A stretch of DNA of 64,000 bases from Actinopolyspora erythraea (GCF_002263515.1 NZ_CP022752.1:5084001-5148000), one strand, 5' to 3'. Shown: positions 19,467 through 27,861, counted from the stretch's first letter. The notes: a model not told the origin generated them from the sequence alone. A program made the numbers and translations.

Positions 19467-19832
19467 TCACAACTCCTTGTCCGGACCATCCGGCAAACCA
19501 GTGGTCTCGTCGGGTAGTTCCAGATCGTCGATGGCCACCGCGACCGGGAGACCGCCGGCCAGGTCCGCGACGGCCTCGCGGATCTGGCCGGCGACTGCGG
19601 TCATGGTGGCGGGATAACGGGCGGCGACGTGGATCGCCAGCTCGGTGTCGGTGAGCCGGACCCCCAGCACCCGGCGCCCGGGCAGGTAGGTGGCGACTTG
19701 GCCGTATCGGCCGCCGTGCGGACGGGCCACCAGCGGACACGCCGCCACAGCGGCGGCGATCGCCGCGACCCGCTGGTCGACGTTCTGCCCGCCGGGTGCC
19801 TCGCCCCGGCGGCCGGCGGGATCGACGCTCAT
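19467..19832 (-). CDS. Short Asp23-like protein
   Basis: The 121-residue protein shows an alpha/beta pattern like half an Asp23/Gls24 domain (LGVRLTDTELAIHVAARYPA, then MTAVAGQIREAVADLAGGLP and VAIDDLELPDE). The N-terminal segment RVAAIAAAVAACPLVARPHG recalls small alkaline-shock-associated proteins. ATG 19832 overlaps the upstream Asp23 gene stop by 4 bp. Its function is not known; the operon suggests envelope stress. Confidence 0.7.
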   Translation of the reverse strand: MSVDPAGRRGEAPGGQNVDQRVAAIAAAVAACPLVARPHGGRYGQVATYLPGRRVLGVRLTDTELAIHVAARYPATMTAVAGQIREAVADLAGGLPVAVAIDDLELPDETTGLPDGPDKEL

Positions 19833-20320
19833 TCCACGCGCGTGGGCTGCGAGGAGTGGTTGCCGTCCTCGTCGGGCAGGTGTAGATCGGTGACGTCGAT
19901 GTTGACTTCGACCACCTCCAGCCCGGTCATCTGCTCGACCGCGCTGATGACGTTGCGGCGGATCCCGCGGGCCAGTTCCACGATCGACACGCCGTACTCG
20001 ACGACGATGACCACATCGATCGCGGCCTGCTTCTCGCCGACCTCGACCGTCACACCCTGGCTGGTCGAGGACCGCGCGCCCGGGATGCGCTCCCGCATCG
20101 CACCCCACGCGCGGGAGGCGCCACCGCCGAAGCCGTGGACTCCGCTCACGTCGTGAGCGGCCAGCCCGGCGATCTTCGACACGACCACGTCGGCGACGGT
20201 GGTCCTGCCCTGGGTGCTATCCAGCTGCGTGCCGTCCGAGACCGCGGGGCTGCGGGGCGCCGTGCCGGAGGTGGTGTCCTGGCTCTGCTGACTCTTCTGT
20301 TCACCGGTGTGGGTGCTCAT
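19829..20320 (-). CDS. Asp23/Gls24-family envelope stress protein, first gene of the operon
   Basis: The 163-residue protein has a Ser/Thr/Gln-rich head and a clear Asp23 domain: RTTVADVVVSKIAGLAAHDV, GVHGFGG, then VTVEVGEKQAAIDVVIVVEY and IVELARGIRRNVISAVEQMT. ATG 20320 follows AAGGAG and gives the normal length; the longer in-frame extension is arginine-rich and unlikely. It heads a six-gene operon in which most junctions overlap by 4 bp. The 115-bp gap upstream probably holds the promoter; I could not fix a sigma-specific box with confidence. Confidence 0.9.
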   Translation of the reverse strand: MSTHTGEQKSQQSQDTTSGTAPRSPAVSDGTQLDSTQGRTTVADVVVSKIAGLAAHDVSGVHGFGGGASRAWGAMRERIPGARSSTSQGVTVEVGEKQAAIDVVIVVEYGVSIVELARGIRRNVISAVEQMTGLEVVEVNIDVTDLHLPDEDGNHSSQPTRVE

Positions 20321-20434
20321 CGCTGTGGGGCTCCTTCGAGATCGCCTAGTCTCGGCCGCAGTGGTGCGCCCGAGGAGTGATGGTGCTTGTTCCCGTAGGA
20401 CACTGGCGCGCACCGATTCATCGCGCCCCCACCG

Positions 20435-20883
20435 CTAGATTCTTTGAGAATGCCCCGGATGGGTGACATCGCAGCGGGCCAGGGACGAGGAACAGGCTCG
20501 ACTCCGAGTGTCGACGGCTGACGCCACGCCGGTCACGGCACGAACCCGCCGCGCGACCGCGACGTGAGCGCGGGCGGCGACTCGGGTCTGGCCGAGACCG
20601 CTGTCCAACACGCCGTGGTGGGATGGTCCGGGTCCCACGCATGCGCCCCAGCGCGGTCCGCAGGAGCGATTCGGGGCCCGCACCGGCTCGTTGGCGGCCT
20701 CCCGGACTGGGGACCCCAGACAGTCGTACTCGGCCAGGGCGGCCCGGCAATGCGGACAGCCGGCCTGATGGGAGGCGCGCTGTACGGCATGGCCGTGTCG
20801 GCGACCCGCTCGAGGCGGTCTTCGGTAACCGCGCCGCACACCAGTCGAGTGCCGGACCGAGCAGGCCCGGAATCAAAGATCAT
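20435..20883 (-). pseudogene. Broken partner gene of the sigma factor (zinc-finger plus Asp23-like remains)
   Basis: The ATG at 20883 overlaps the sigma-factor stop by 4 bp and starts MIFDSGPARSGTRLVCGAVT. Then frames change: HQAGCPHCRAALAEYDCL (a ZAS-like zinc motif) continues in a second frame, ESLLRTALGRMRG in a third, and GVLDSGLGQTRVAARAHVAV in the second again. Put together they resemble a protein with an anti-sigma-like zinc finger followed by an Asp23-like start. At least three shifts make it non-functional as read. If it was an anti-sigma factor, the sigma factor may now be unchecked. Confidence 0.65.
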
Positions 20884-21491
20884 GTCCAATCCTTCAACTG
20901 GTTCACCAACATTCTCCGGGCTCGCAGGAGCCGGCTTCGCACCGCGGCTTCGGTGATGCCCAAGACCGCAGCGGTCTCTCGATAACTCAGTCCTTCCAAC
21001 TGGTACAACACCAGCACACCCCGTTGCTCGACAGGAAGAGCAGCCATCACCTCGAACACGGCGTGGACGTGTTGACGGGCGACCGCGGTGTCTTCCGGCC
21101 CCGCCGCGGCCGGGGGCACGTTCCGCTCGTCCAGCGGACTGGTGCGCAGTTGACGGCGCTGAGCGTTCCAACACCGGTTCACCACGATGCGATACAGCCA
21201 CGTGGTGAACGCGCTGGCGCCGGCGAAACTCGTCAGCGCCGTCCACAACTGAATGATCACCTCTTGCGCGACGTCCTCGGCATCGTGGTAATTGCCGAGC
21301 ATGCGCAGCGCGATCCGATAGATCCGGCCGCGATGACGACCAATGAGCACTTCAAAAGCCTCGAGGTCACCGCCACGAGCCTTACCGGCGAGCCACGCAT
21401 CCGCTTCACCGTCCCAGCCCGGCGCCCCCGCCGACCGCCGCCGGAACCGGCCGCCGCTGGCCGTGAGCGCGGGGCCGTCCTCGTGGGTCAT
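20880..21491 (-). CDS. ECF-like sigma-70 family sigma factor
   Basis: The 203-residue protein has a region 2 (FEVLIGRHRGRIYRIALRML, DAEDVAQEVIIQLWTAL, FTTWLYRIVVNRCWNAQRR) and a region 4 (LPVEQRGVLVLYQLEGLSYR, ETAAVLGITEAAVRSRLLRA) with no region 3, as in ECF factors. ATG 21491 follows AGGAGGT. It overlaps an upstream remnant and the downstream broken partner by 4 bp each. It sits beside the Asp23 operon on the same strand and may direct its transcription, which is inference. Confidence 0.9.
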   Translation of the reverse strand: MTHEDGPALTASGGRFRRRSAGAPGWDGEADAWLAGKARGGDLEAFEVLIGRHRGRIYRIALRMLGNYHDAEDVAQEVIIQLWTALTSFAGASAFTTWLYRIVVNRCWNAQRRQLRTSPLDERNVPPAAAGPEDTAVARQHVHAVFEVMAALPVEQRGVLVLYQLEGLSYRETAAVLGITEAAVRSRLLRARRMLVNQLKDWT

Positions 21492-22060
21492 CGCGCGTCC
21501 ACCTCCTGGACGGCCGCAGCACGCTCGGCGTGCCACCCGCCCAGCACGTCGGCCGACAGCCGGGCATAGCGCGACAGGACGCGGATCGAGAGGTGTCCGG
21601 ACTCGTTCCTCAGCGTCGGGGTGGTCACCCCCTTCTCGAGGGCGTGGATCAGCACGTACCTGGCGCGGATCGTGCAGCGACGGTCATAGCGATGCGCACA
21701 CCCGGTTCGTGACGGCGCCCGCGAACTCGGCGAGGCCCGCGGCCAAGGCTGGTTCAGTGAGGGGGTCGGCGACCGAGCACCCGAGTTTAAGGGGTGCGGC
21801 ATCTCGACTCGCCAGGCAAACTCGGCGGTATAGTCTTGATCATCAACCTCGATGCGTTCCAGCATCCATCTCAGCTCTTCGGCGTCAGTGCGAGGGCGAG
21901 AGGGGCCGACAGCGGCATGTCGGTCACGATAATTCAGGCCCGATCGGGGTGCTCGCGGTAAGCGGTGGCCTCGTTCCAGCGGAGTGTGTTCACGTCGCGA
22001 GCCAGCTCGTCAGACCACGACACGTGGCCTACAACACCGAGTACGGAAATCCCGGTCGAG
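21488..22060 (-). pseudogene. Chimeric remnant: unknown gene fused to a recombinase-like tail
   Basis: The 3' part (about 21488-21690) reads YVLIHALEKGVTTPTLRNES and SIRVLSRYARLSADVLGGW, resembling the C-terminal end of a tyrosine recombinase. The 5' part (about 21700-22060) gives VVGHVSWSDELARDVNTLRW, then after a shift RTDAEELRWMLERIEVDDQD, and in another frame LTEPALAAGLAEFAGAVTNR up to a stop. So two unrelated broken genes seem joined. The last frame is open and overlaps the sigma-factor start by 4 bp. I do not recognise the first gene. Confidence 0.45.
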
Positions 22061-22096
22061 TTGTTCGTCCCGGTGTTTTCCGGCCTGACCGTGGAG

Positions 22097-23134
22097 TCAG
22101 TCCCGGACGCCGTCGTCGTCGCGGGCCGCGGAGTGCTCCTGCTCGGCAGGTCCCGTGTGGACCGGGCTGGCACTGCGGTGATCGTTGGTTTGTGGGGTGC
22201 CGCGGGTGGTGTCTCGGCCGGTTTGTCGTTCGGACTCGACATTGATCTCTGCGCCCAGAAGCACGACGTAGCTGGTGAGATAGAGCCACAGCAGCAGCAC
22301 GATCACTCCGGCAAGCGCCCCGTATATCTTATTGTAACTGCCGAAGTTGGTGATGTACAGGTTGAACAGGATACTGCCGAGGAGCCACAGCCCGGTCGCG
22401 GTGATCGAGCCGATACTGACCCAGCGGAAACGCGGTGCGACCCGATCAGGCGCTACACGATAGGCGACCGCAAGCGCCACCACGATCAACACGACGAGCA
22501 GGAGCCAGCGCACCACCCGCGCCGTGATCAGCCCCACGGAGCCGATGTCGAGACCATCCAGGACTGCCGGGGCGACCGCGACCAGCGCCAACGCCAGCAG
22601 CACGAACACACCCCCGCACAGAGTGAGCCCGACCGCGAGAGCCTCCAGCTTGAGAAAGCCGCGGCTCTCCTTCTCACCGTAGGCGAGATTGACCGCACTG
22701 ATCAGGTTCCGCGTCCCCGTCGAGGCCAGCCAGAGCGTGATGAGGAGCGAGACGACCAACCCGAAACCCAGTTGTCCACCGTGGCCCCCGGCCACCGAGG
22801 CGAGCTGCTCGTTGACCAGCTGCTGAGACTCCTGCGGCAACGACGAGGTGTACTCGCCGATCTGGCGCGTGGCCTGTGCCGGATCGGCGACCAGCCCGAA
22901 GACCGTCAGCAGCGCGATCAACGAGGGGAAGATCGCGAGGAACGCGAAGAACGCGACGCTGCCGGCCAGCATGTAGATGTTGTCGGCACTACCGGCCTTC
23001 CACGCGCGCACCAGAATTTGGTGCCAGCCCCGGGCCGGGATCTGCGAGGGCCAGTTGGCCTCCCCGCCCGAGCGGGACCTCGAATCGACGCGCCCGTCTC
23101 GATCCGCCTGCTCGGCCGCCTCGTCCCGGGCCAT
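22097..23134 (-). CDS. YihY/BrkB-family membrane protein
   Basis: The 345-residue protein has six predicted helices and YihY motifs (LAGSVAFFAFLAIFPSLIAL near the first helix, SYNKIYGALAGVIVLLLWLY near the last). Both ends are polar; the C-terminal 50 residues are rich in Arg, Thr and Pro. ATG 23134 follows GGGAG. The role of the family is not settled (it was once thought to be RNase BN). It is on the same strand as the Asp23/sigma genes and may belong to the same envelope-related island. Confidence 0.85.
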   Translation of the reverse strand: MARDEAAEQADRDGRVDSRSRSGGEANWPSQIPARGWHQILVRAWKAGSADNIYMLAGSVAFFAFLAIFPSLIALLTVFGLVADPAQATRQIGEYTSSLPQESQQLVNEQLASVAGGHGGQLGFGLVVSLLITLWLASTGTRNLISAVNLAYGEKESRGFLKLEALAVGLTLCGGVFVLLALALVAVAPAVLDGLDIGSVGLITARVVRWLLLVVLIVVALAVAYRVAPDRVAPRFRWVSIGSITATGLWLLGSILFNLYITNFGSYNKIYGALAGVIVLLLWLYLTSYVVLLGAEINVESERQTGRDTTRGTPQTNDHRSASPVHTGPAEQEHSAARDDDGVRD

Positions 23135-23270
23135 CACGATCTCCCTTCCGCCACAGCACTTCTGTAACTCCCGTAGAAGGGCGTGCCCACGAGAGCGGGC
23201 CCACATTCCTCGACGCCGTGCCCTGTGCTCGGATGCTCCCAGCAATCAGCACAGGCTGGTCCCGCCGGAC

Positions 23271-23450
23271 TCAGATGGACCACTGCCCTTGGGTGATGAC
23301 GTTGGCGCGCTGACGCAGCCAGCCGGCGACCGCACGCAGCGTCCGGGCCGCGATCGCGCGCTCGACGCGGTGATCGCCCGCGATGACGCCGATGGCGTCC
23401 ACCGGATCGTCCAGCGCGGCGGTTTGGGGTGGGCGAATCGGTTCGCTCAT
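23271..23450 (-). CDS. Small hypothetical protein (59 residues)
   Basis: ATG 23450 follows a good GAGGAG site. The frame encodes MSEPIRPPQTAALDDPVDAI and later VERAIAARTLRAVAGWLRQR, an amphipathic helix, ending NVITQGQWSI. No hydrophobic helix and no known motif are seen. It is probably real given the ribosome-binding site and its even amino-acid composition. Its function is unknown. Confidence 0.5.
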   Translation of the reverse strand: MSEPIRPPQTAALDDPVDAIGVIAGDHRVERAIAARTLRAVAGWLRQRANVITQGQWSI

Positions 23451-23550
23451 GGGGAACTCCTCGTGGAGTGGCCAGGCATGTGGACAGCAGTGTCCCGCCG
23501 GAAGCCGACAGCTCCGCGCGTGAGGAACGACCTCGGCACGATACCTCGGC

Positions 23551-23760
23551 TCAGCCGGTGGCGTCGCCGAGGTGCAAGCGGGCAGCCATGTTCAGCTTCA
23601 CTCCGCCGTAGGGCAGGAGTGCGACCAGAACAGAGGGGTCGGCCCGCGCCGGTCCGCGACGGTCAGGGCCCGTTCCTGGGCCGTGAGCACGTCTTGGAGC
23701 ATGAGCGTGTTCACGTAGTCCAGGGCCGCTCGGAGAATCCGCAGGCACCGGTCAACGCCG
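23551..23760 (-). pseudogene. Tn3-family transposase C-terminal fragment
   Basis: One frame reads LDYVNTLMLQDVL and TVADRRGPTPLFWSH, and the neighbouring frame continues LPYGGVKLNMAARLHLGDAT to a stop. This order matches the end of actinobacterial Tn3-type transposases (NTLMLQDVL, DRRGLTPLFWSH, PYGEVKLDM). The rest of the gene is missing and there is one frameshift. It marks past transposition at the right side of the island. Terminal inverted repeats were not found. Confidence 0.65.
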
Positions 23761-24002
23761 ACTGGCTCCGCCGGGCCGCCCTGGAGCTCGGCGGCCCGAA
23801 CCGGGTCGGCTCCGTCCCCCCGTCCGCGAGCTCAGCGCGGCCCAGGGGGCGACGAGGCACTGGTCCAGATCTTGATGGTCATCGACTCCGGCCCCGTTCC
23901 TCGAGCCAGCCGACCAGGCGGTGAAGAGGACTGGAGGTGTGAGTGAGCTGTGCGCTCCGCACCGGAACCTGTCGTACCCTTGATCAGGGGTAACCCAATG
24001 GT

Positions 24003-24260
24003 ATGGCAGAAGAGCAGATCGAACCGGAGCCGTGCGACTGGTGCGGCACGGTAAGCGCTGACGGCTCCGAGCCGTACGCCTTCACGCGGGATTCATCAGT
24101 GCTCCGCTCCGTCCATCCACGGCTGGACGGCCACCGGTTCCTCACGGCCTGCGGCGATGAGCACATGCAGCGGCTCATCGACCAGTACGACGCCGGGTTA
24201 CTAAATTCGCCCGGTCAGCAAGCGCCCGGGCGTTCTTTGCGTCCAGGGCGACCGGCTTGA
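24003..24260 (+). CDS. Small cysteine-containing hypothetical protein
   Basis: The 85-residue frame starts MAEEQIEPEPCDWCG (one CxxC) and continues YAFTRDSSVLRSVHPRLDGH and LTACGDEHMQRLIDQYDAG, a sensible soluble protein up to about residue 67. The last 18 residues are Pro/Gly/Arg-rich and overlap a hairpin (24209-24232), so the original stop may have been lost. The family is unknown; a small metal-binding protein is possible. Confidence 0.5.
   Translation: MAEEQIEPEPCDWCGTVSADGSEPYAFTRDSSVLRSVHPRLDGHRFLTACGDEHMQRLIDQYDAGLLNSPGQQAPGRSLRPGRPA
24209..24232 (+). terminator. Terminator-like hairpin in the 3' end of the small Cys protein gene
   Basis: CGCCCGG and CCGGGCG pair around 10 nt, followed by TTCTTT. 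Its position inside the apparent frame suggests that the frame has been extended by a mutation. Confidence 0.45.
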
Positions 24261-24522
24261 CTGCTCTACCTCGCGGCCCGCGGGAGATTCGGGAGAACTG
24301 CCCCCCTCCCGAGGTGAACTGCGAAAATCACCCTTTCGAGATCAATCGGGCGAGTCGTCCCGGCCTGAGCGGATTCTCGCGGCGCGGGGTTTCCGCCACG
24401 TCCTCCGACCGGGGCATCCGGGGTGGCGCGGAGAACTCAACCACCGTGCGAGTCCGGGCGGGAGATCCCGCGGGCCGGGCGTCCCGACGGCGCGGGCGGA
24501 GAACGCGGTGGGAAAACCTCGC

Positions 24523-25017
24523 TCAGTACATCGCGTTGAGCTTGCCCAGCAGCCTCGCGAACTGGTGCAGATCGTCGGTGGACCACTGCACGAAGTCCTC
24601 CCGCAGGTGGCGGGAGCGGCGCTGCCGCGCCTGGTCCAACCGGCTCCTGCCGGACTCGGAGAGCTGGATCAACCTCGCCCTGCCGTCCTCCGGATCCGGG
24701 ACGCGGCGCAGCAGCTCCAACCGCTCCAGGTTCGCCAGCTGCCTGCTGACGGTGGACTTGTCCAGGCCGATGCGCTCGGCCACCTCGATGGCACGCAACG
24801 AGCCCGCGTCGGCGACCATGAGCAACAGGCTGTAGGAGGCGGGGTCGAGCTCGGGGTGGACCTCGGCCGCCACCTCCAGCGACATCTTGCGGGCACGGCG
24901 GAACATCATCGCCAGTTCGCGCTCGACCTCGGCGGCGGCCTCCTCACGCTCGGTTCCGACCGAAGCCCGCTCGTCGGACTCCACTCCACCGGATCCGCCC
25001 GGAAGTTCTTCGGTCAC
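24523..25017 (-). CDS. MarR-family regulator
   Basis: The 164-residue protein has a MarR domain: SLRAIEVAERIGLDKSTVSR (recognition helix) and LELLRRVPDPEDGRARLIQL (wing). GTG 25017 was chosen because GGGAGG lies 8 nt before it. The 24261-24522 stretch downstream has no gene. No obvious partner overlaps it. It could act on the PPOX or flavohaemoglobin genes nearby, but nothing in the sequence shows this. Confidence 0.85.
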   Translation of the reverse strand: MTEELPGGSGGVESDERASVGTEREEAAAEVERELAMMFRRARKMSLEVAAEVHPELDPASYSLLLMVADAGSLRAIEVAERIGLDKSTVSRQLANLERLELLRRVPDPEDGRARLIQLSESGRSRLDQARQRRSRHLREDFVQWSTDDLHQFARLLGKLNAMY

Positions 25018-25106
25018 GAGTTCGCCCTCCCAACGCCGACACCCCAAGTTTGACGGTGGGTCACGGCGGCCCGGCAGCCGGTCCTTCGACCGGAACCGCG
25101 CCGGAA

Positions 25107-25129
25107 CAACTCGCGGGAAATCGACGTCC
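25107..25129 (+). repeat. Interspersed repeat upstream of the MarR gene
   Basis: AACTCGCGGGAAATCGACGT carries the family's GAAATCGACG side. A fragment CATGAAATCGCCGCC follows at 25166-25180. Confidence 0.5.
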
Positions 25130-25233
25130 GCTGCGGCGGCACGGCCCCGGCGACGTCAATGCCTCATGAAATCGCCGCCCTCGCACCACCCATCGGAAAG
25201 CGACCATGCGGGTAAGCAGCGCATGGAAACTCG

Positions 25234-25361
25234 GGGCCGAACTCCCACCACCCTCGCGGTCGGCACCGCCGCGGGTTCTCTCGCGCGGATCTCGCGAGGA
25301 CGCCGGAGACGTTGTGTAGTACCTACCCGATGTCTCCGGCCCCGGATCGAGAGGTTCCGCC
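25234..25361 (-). ncRNA. Structured intergenic element, copy B (downstream of the PPOX gene)
   Basis: GCCGGAGAC (25302-25310) pairs with GTCTCCGGC (25332-25340) around the same 21-nt loop as copy A (25311-25331). CTCTCG (25278-25283) and CGAGAG (25348-25353) form the outer stem. The flanks GCACCGCCGCGGGTTCTCTC and GAGAGGTTCCGCC are identical to copy A. It lies 37 nt past the stop of the minus-strand PPOX gene, the same place and orientation that copy A has relative to clpB. Confidence 0.55.
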
Positions 25362-25398
25362 GAGCGGGCGCCCCGACAACCCGATCGGAAAACTTCAA

Positions 25399-26241
25399 TC
25401 AGTCGTGCTGGGGTTGCGTCTGGTGCCAGGGCCGCGGCGTCCCCTTGGCCGCGAAGTAGTCACCGCCCTTGCGCTTGACGTCGTCGGTGCCCCACGCCCG
25501 GTTCCGCGAGACCGGCGCCATGCGGGGGATGTGCTTGCGGCAGTGGATGTAGGCCTCCTCGACCTGCACGACCACCCAGCGCTCCGGTTTTCGGCCACGC
25601 TCGAAGTCCGAGCGCAGCCCGGGGTGTATCGCCCTGAGGTCGGCGTCCTCCAGGATCCTGGCCTTGCCGTTGACGTGGAGCCCGATCAGCGCGTCGACGA
25701 AGTCGACCAGCAGGATGCCGACGTGCGGGTTCTCGCTGATGTTGCCCAGGCTCGCCATGACCCCGTTGCCCCGGTACTCGGGATAGGCCACGTGGCGGTC
25801 GCCCAGCACCTCGATGAACCCCTCGGGACCGGCGCGGAGGCTGGAGTCGCACTCGCCGTGTCCGTCGGCGGTGGCGATGAAGGCCATGCTCATCGAGCGA
25901 ATGAACTCCTTCATCCGCTCGTTGAGGTGATCCAGCACCTGGTCCTCGTAGAACTTGCGAGCACGGCGTTCGGTCTCGTAGGCGCTCTGCAGCAGGTGCT
26001 CGCCCGTCGATCCCGGAAGCGCGGAGTGCTCCTCCTCGGCCGCGAAGGGGTCCTCGGGCCGGTGGGGCCCGACGGGTTGGTCCGAAATGGACTCCTGCGG
26101 GCGAACCGGGCGCAGGGTGGGACGGGTCGGACCGTCGTCGTAGCGGCCCCCACCCTCCCCGGCGAACTCGGAACGCGTTCGCCCCGAAGCGCTCGGTGAC
26201 GAATCCGCCAGCTCCAGGTCCAGCAGTTCCGCCGTCGCCAT
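25399..26241 (-). CDS. Pyridoxamine-phosphate-oxidase-like flavin-binding protein
   Basis: The 280-residue protein has a variable, acidic N-terminus and a PPOX split-barrel domain (residues about 110-260): MAFIATADGHGECDSSLRAG, FIEVLGDRHVAYPEYRGNGV, VGILLVDFVDALIGLHVNGK. Such proteins bind FMN or F420 and reduce small compounds. Start 26241 is tentative: no strong ribosome-binding site is seen and the frame is open further upstream. It is divergent from a flavohaemoglobin, suggesting a shared nitrosative or redox stress role. Confidence 0.8.
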   Translation of the reverse strand: MATAELLDLELADSSPSASGRTRSEFAGEGGGRYDDGPTRPTLRPVRPQESISDQPVGPHRPEDPFAAEEEHSALPGSTGEHLLQSAYETERRARKFYEDQVLDHLNERMKEFIRSMSMAFIATADGHGECDSSLRAGPEGFIEVLGDRHVAYPEYRGNGVMASLGNISENPHVGILLVDFVDALIGLHVNGKARILEDADLRAIHPGLRSDFERGRKPERWVVVQVEEAYIHCRKHIPRMAPVSRNRAWGTDDVKRKGGDYFAAKGTPRPWHQTQPQHD

Positions 26242-26412
26242 GCCACTGGGACGACGGGATTCGAGATGGGGTAACCAGTCCGCGATCACGCGCCTCACCG
26301 TGTCACGTCGCGATTGGGATGCAAGATACTGAAAAAGATTCAACACGAGCGTGTGAGCTGTTGTGACGATGTGTATTAAACAACCACTCGAAGGTGCCAT
26401 CAAGGGTCACAC

Positions 26413-26466
26413 AACCCCAAAAAGGGGTTAGAGTCTCGGGCAGTCGGGGGACATGTATCCGGATAC
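26413..26466. promoter_or_regulatory. Two palindromes upstream of the flavohaemoglobin gene
   Basis: AACCCC-AAAAA-GGGGTT (26413-26429) and the perfect 12-mer GTATCCGGATAC (26455-26466) lie 48-101 nt upstream of the flavohaemoglobin start, between the divergent genes. They are candidate operators; the regulator is unknown. Confidence 0.4.
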
Positions 26467-26513
26467 CGTGCCGGACCGACACGGCCGCCTATGTGGAGAG
26501 AATCGCCCGAACC

Positions 26514-27695
26514 ATGACAGCCAACGCCGCTTTACACCCCGAACAACCCGGCGGCTCAGCTGATCGCGAGCGCCCGACCGACATCAACAACACGGTTCGG
26601 CTGATCAGGGAGAGCTGGGCCGTGGTGGAACCGCACGCCGAGGAGGTCTCACGGTTCTTCTACGGCATGCTGTTCAGCATCGCCCCCAGCACCCGTGAGC
26701 TGTTCCCGGTGAACATGGAGGTGCAGCGGAGCAGGCTGCTGCGTGCTCTGGTGCACGTGGTGCAGATGGTCGACCGGCCGGACGAGCTCACTCCGTTCCT
26801 GCAACAGCTGGGCAGGGACCACCGCAAGTTCGGCGTGGTCGCCGAACACTACGAGGCGGTCGGGACGGCGCTGATCGCCTCGATCAAGAAGCACGCGGGC
26901 ACCGCCTGGAACGAGGCCGTGGAGCGGGCGTGGGCGGAGGCCTACACGGTGATGGCCACGACCATGACCGACGCGGCCTCGAAGGACGAGGGGCCCGCCT
27001 GGTACAACGGCGAGGTCGTGCACCACGAGCGGTTGAGCTGGGACATCGCCATGGTGCGCGTCAAACCCGAGTACCCCGTGCCCTACCAGCCCGGCCAGTA
27101 CGTCAGCGTCGAGGTACCGCAGCGCCCCAGGATGTGGCGCTACCTGTCCCCGGCCAACCCGCCCTCCGAGGACGGCACGATGGAGTTCCACGTGCGTGCC
27201 GTGCCGACCGGCTGGGTGAGCCGCGCCATCGTGGGCCACGCCCAGCCCGGTGACCAGTGGCGCATGGGAGCCCCGATGGGCAGGCTCGGCGTGGACCGGG
27301 ACTCGGAACGCGACGTGGTGATGCTCGCGGGCGGCACCGGGCTCGCCCCCATGCGGTCGATCATCCAGGACCTGGCGCAGTACGGCAACAACCCCGAGGT
27401 CCACCTGTTCTACGGGGGGCACACCAGGGACGACCTGTACGAGCTGCGGAACCTGCGGCAGGTCGCCATGAGCAACCCCTGGCTGAAGGTGATCCCGGTG
27501 CTGGACAACGACCCCTCCGCCCAGGGAGCCGAGCACGGCACGCTGGCCGAGGTCGCCGCCCGCTACGGCACCTGGCAGGACCACGACGTGCTGGTGAGCG
27601 GTTCACCGGAGATGATCCGGAACACGGTCTCCGGGATGATGGTCGCGGGCACTCCGCTGGAGCGGATCCACTACGATCCGTTCACCCTGGACTGA
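26514..27695 (+). CDS. Flavohaemoglobin (globin fused to FAD/NAD reductase)
   Basis: The 393-residue protein has a globin domain (residues about 25-155) with the proximal His in LGRDHRKFGV and EHYEAVGTALI, then an FAD-binding domain with RYLSPANPP and an NAD-binding domain with MLAGGTGLAPMRSI and LVSGSPEMI. Flavohaemoglobins turn nitric oxide and O2 into nitrate using NAD(P)H. The length equals the family norm. ATG 26514 precedes MTANAALHPEQ; the ribosome-binding site is weak (GGAGAG 14 nt away). It diverges from the PPOX gene. Confidence 0.9.
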   Translation: MTANAALHPEQPGGSADRERPTDINNTVRLIRESWAVVEPHAEEVSRFFYGMLFSIAPSTRELFPVNMEVQRSRLLRALVHVVQMVDRPDELTPFLQQLGRDHRKFGVVAEHYEAVGTALIASIKKHAGTAWNEAVERAWAEAYTVMATTMTDAASKDEGPAWYNGEVVHHERLSWDIAMVRVKPEYPVPYQPGQYVSVEVPQRPRMWRYLSPANPPSEDGTMEFHVRAVPTGWVSRAIVGHAQPGDQWRMGAPMGRLGVDRDSERDVVMLAGGTGLAPMRSIIQDLAQYGNNPEVHLFYGGHTRDDLYELRNLRQVAMSNPWLKVIPVLDNDPSAQGAEHGTLAEVAARYGTWQDHDVLVSGSPEMIRNTVSGMMVAGTPLERIHYDPFTLD

Positions 27696-27861
27696 GCTCT
27701 CACCGGTCGCCCGGGGGCCGGTACCGCGGTCTCTCCACCGCGACCGCCCCCGCCCGTCACGGCGGAGTCCGGGACGAACATCCGTGGCCACCGGCGGGAC
27801 GAACCACGCCGAGGTCCGTTTCGGCGGTCTCGCTGTCGGGGCCGAGTGCGAGAGTGCGCGC

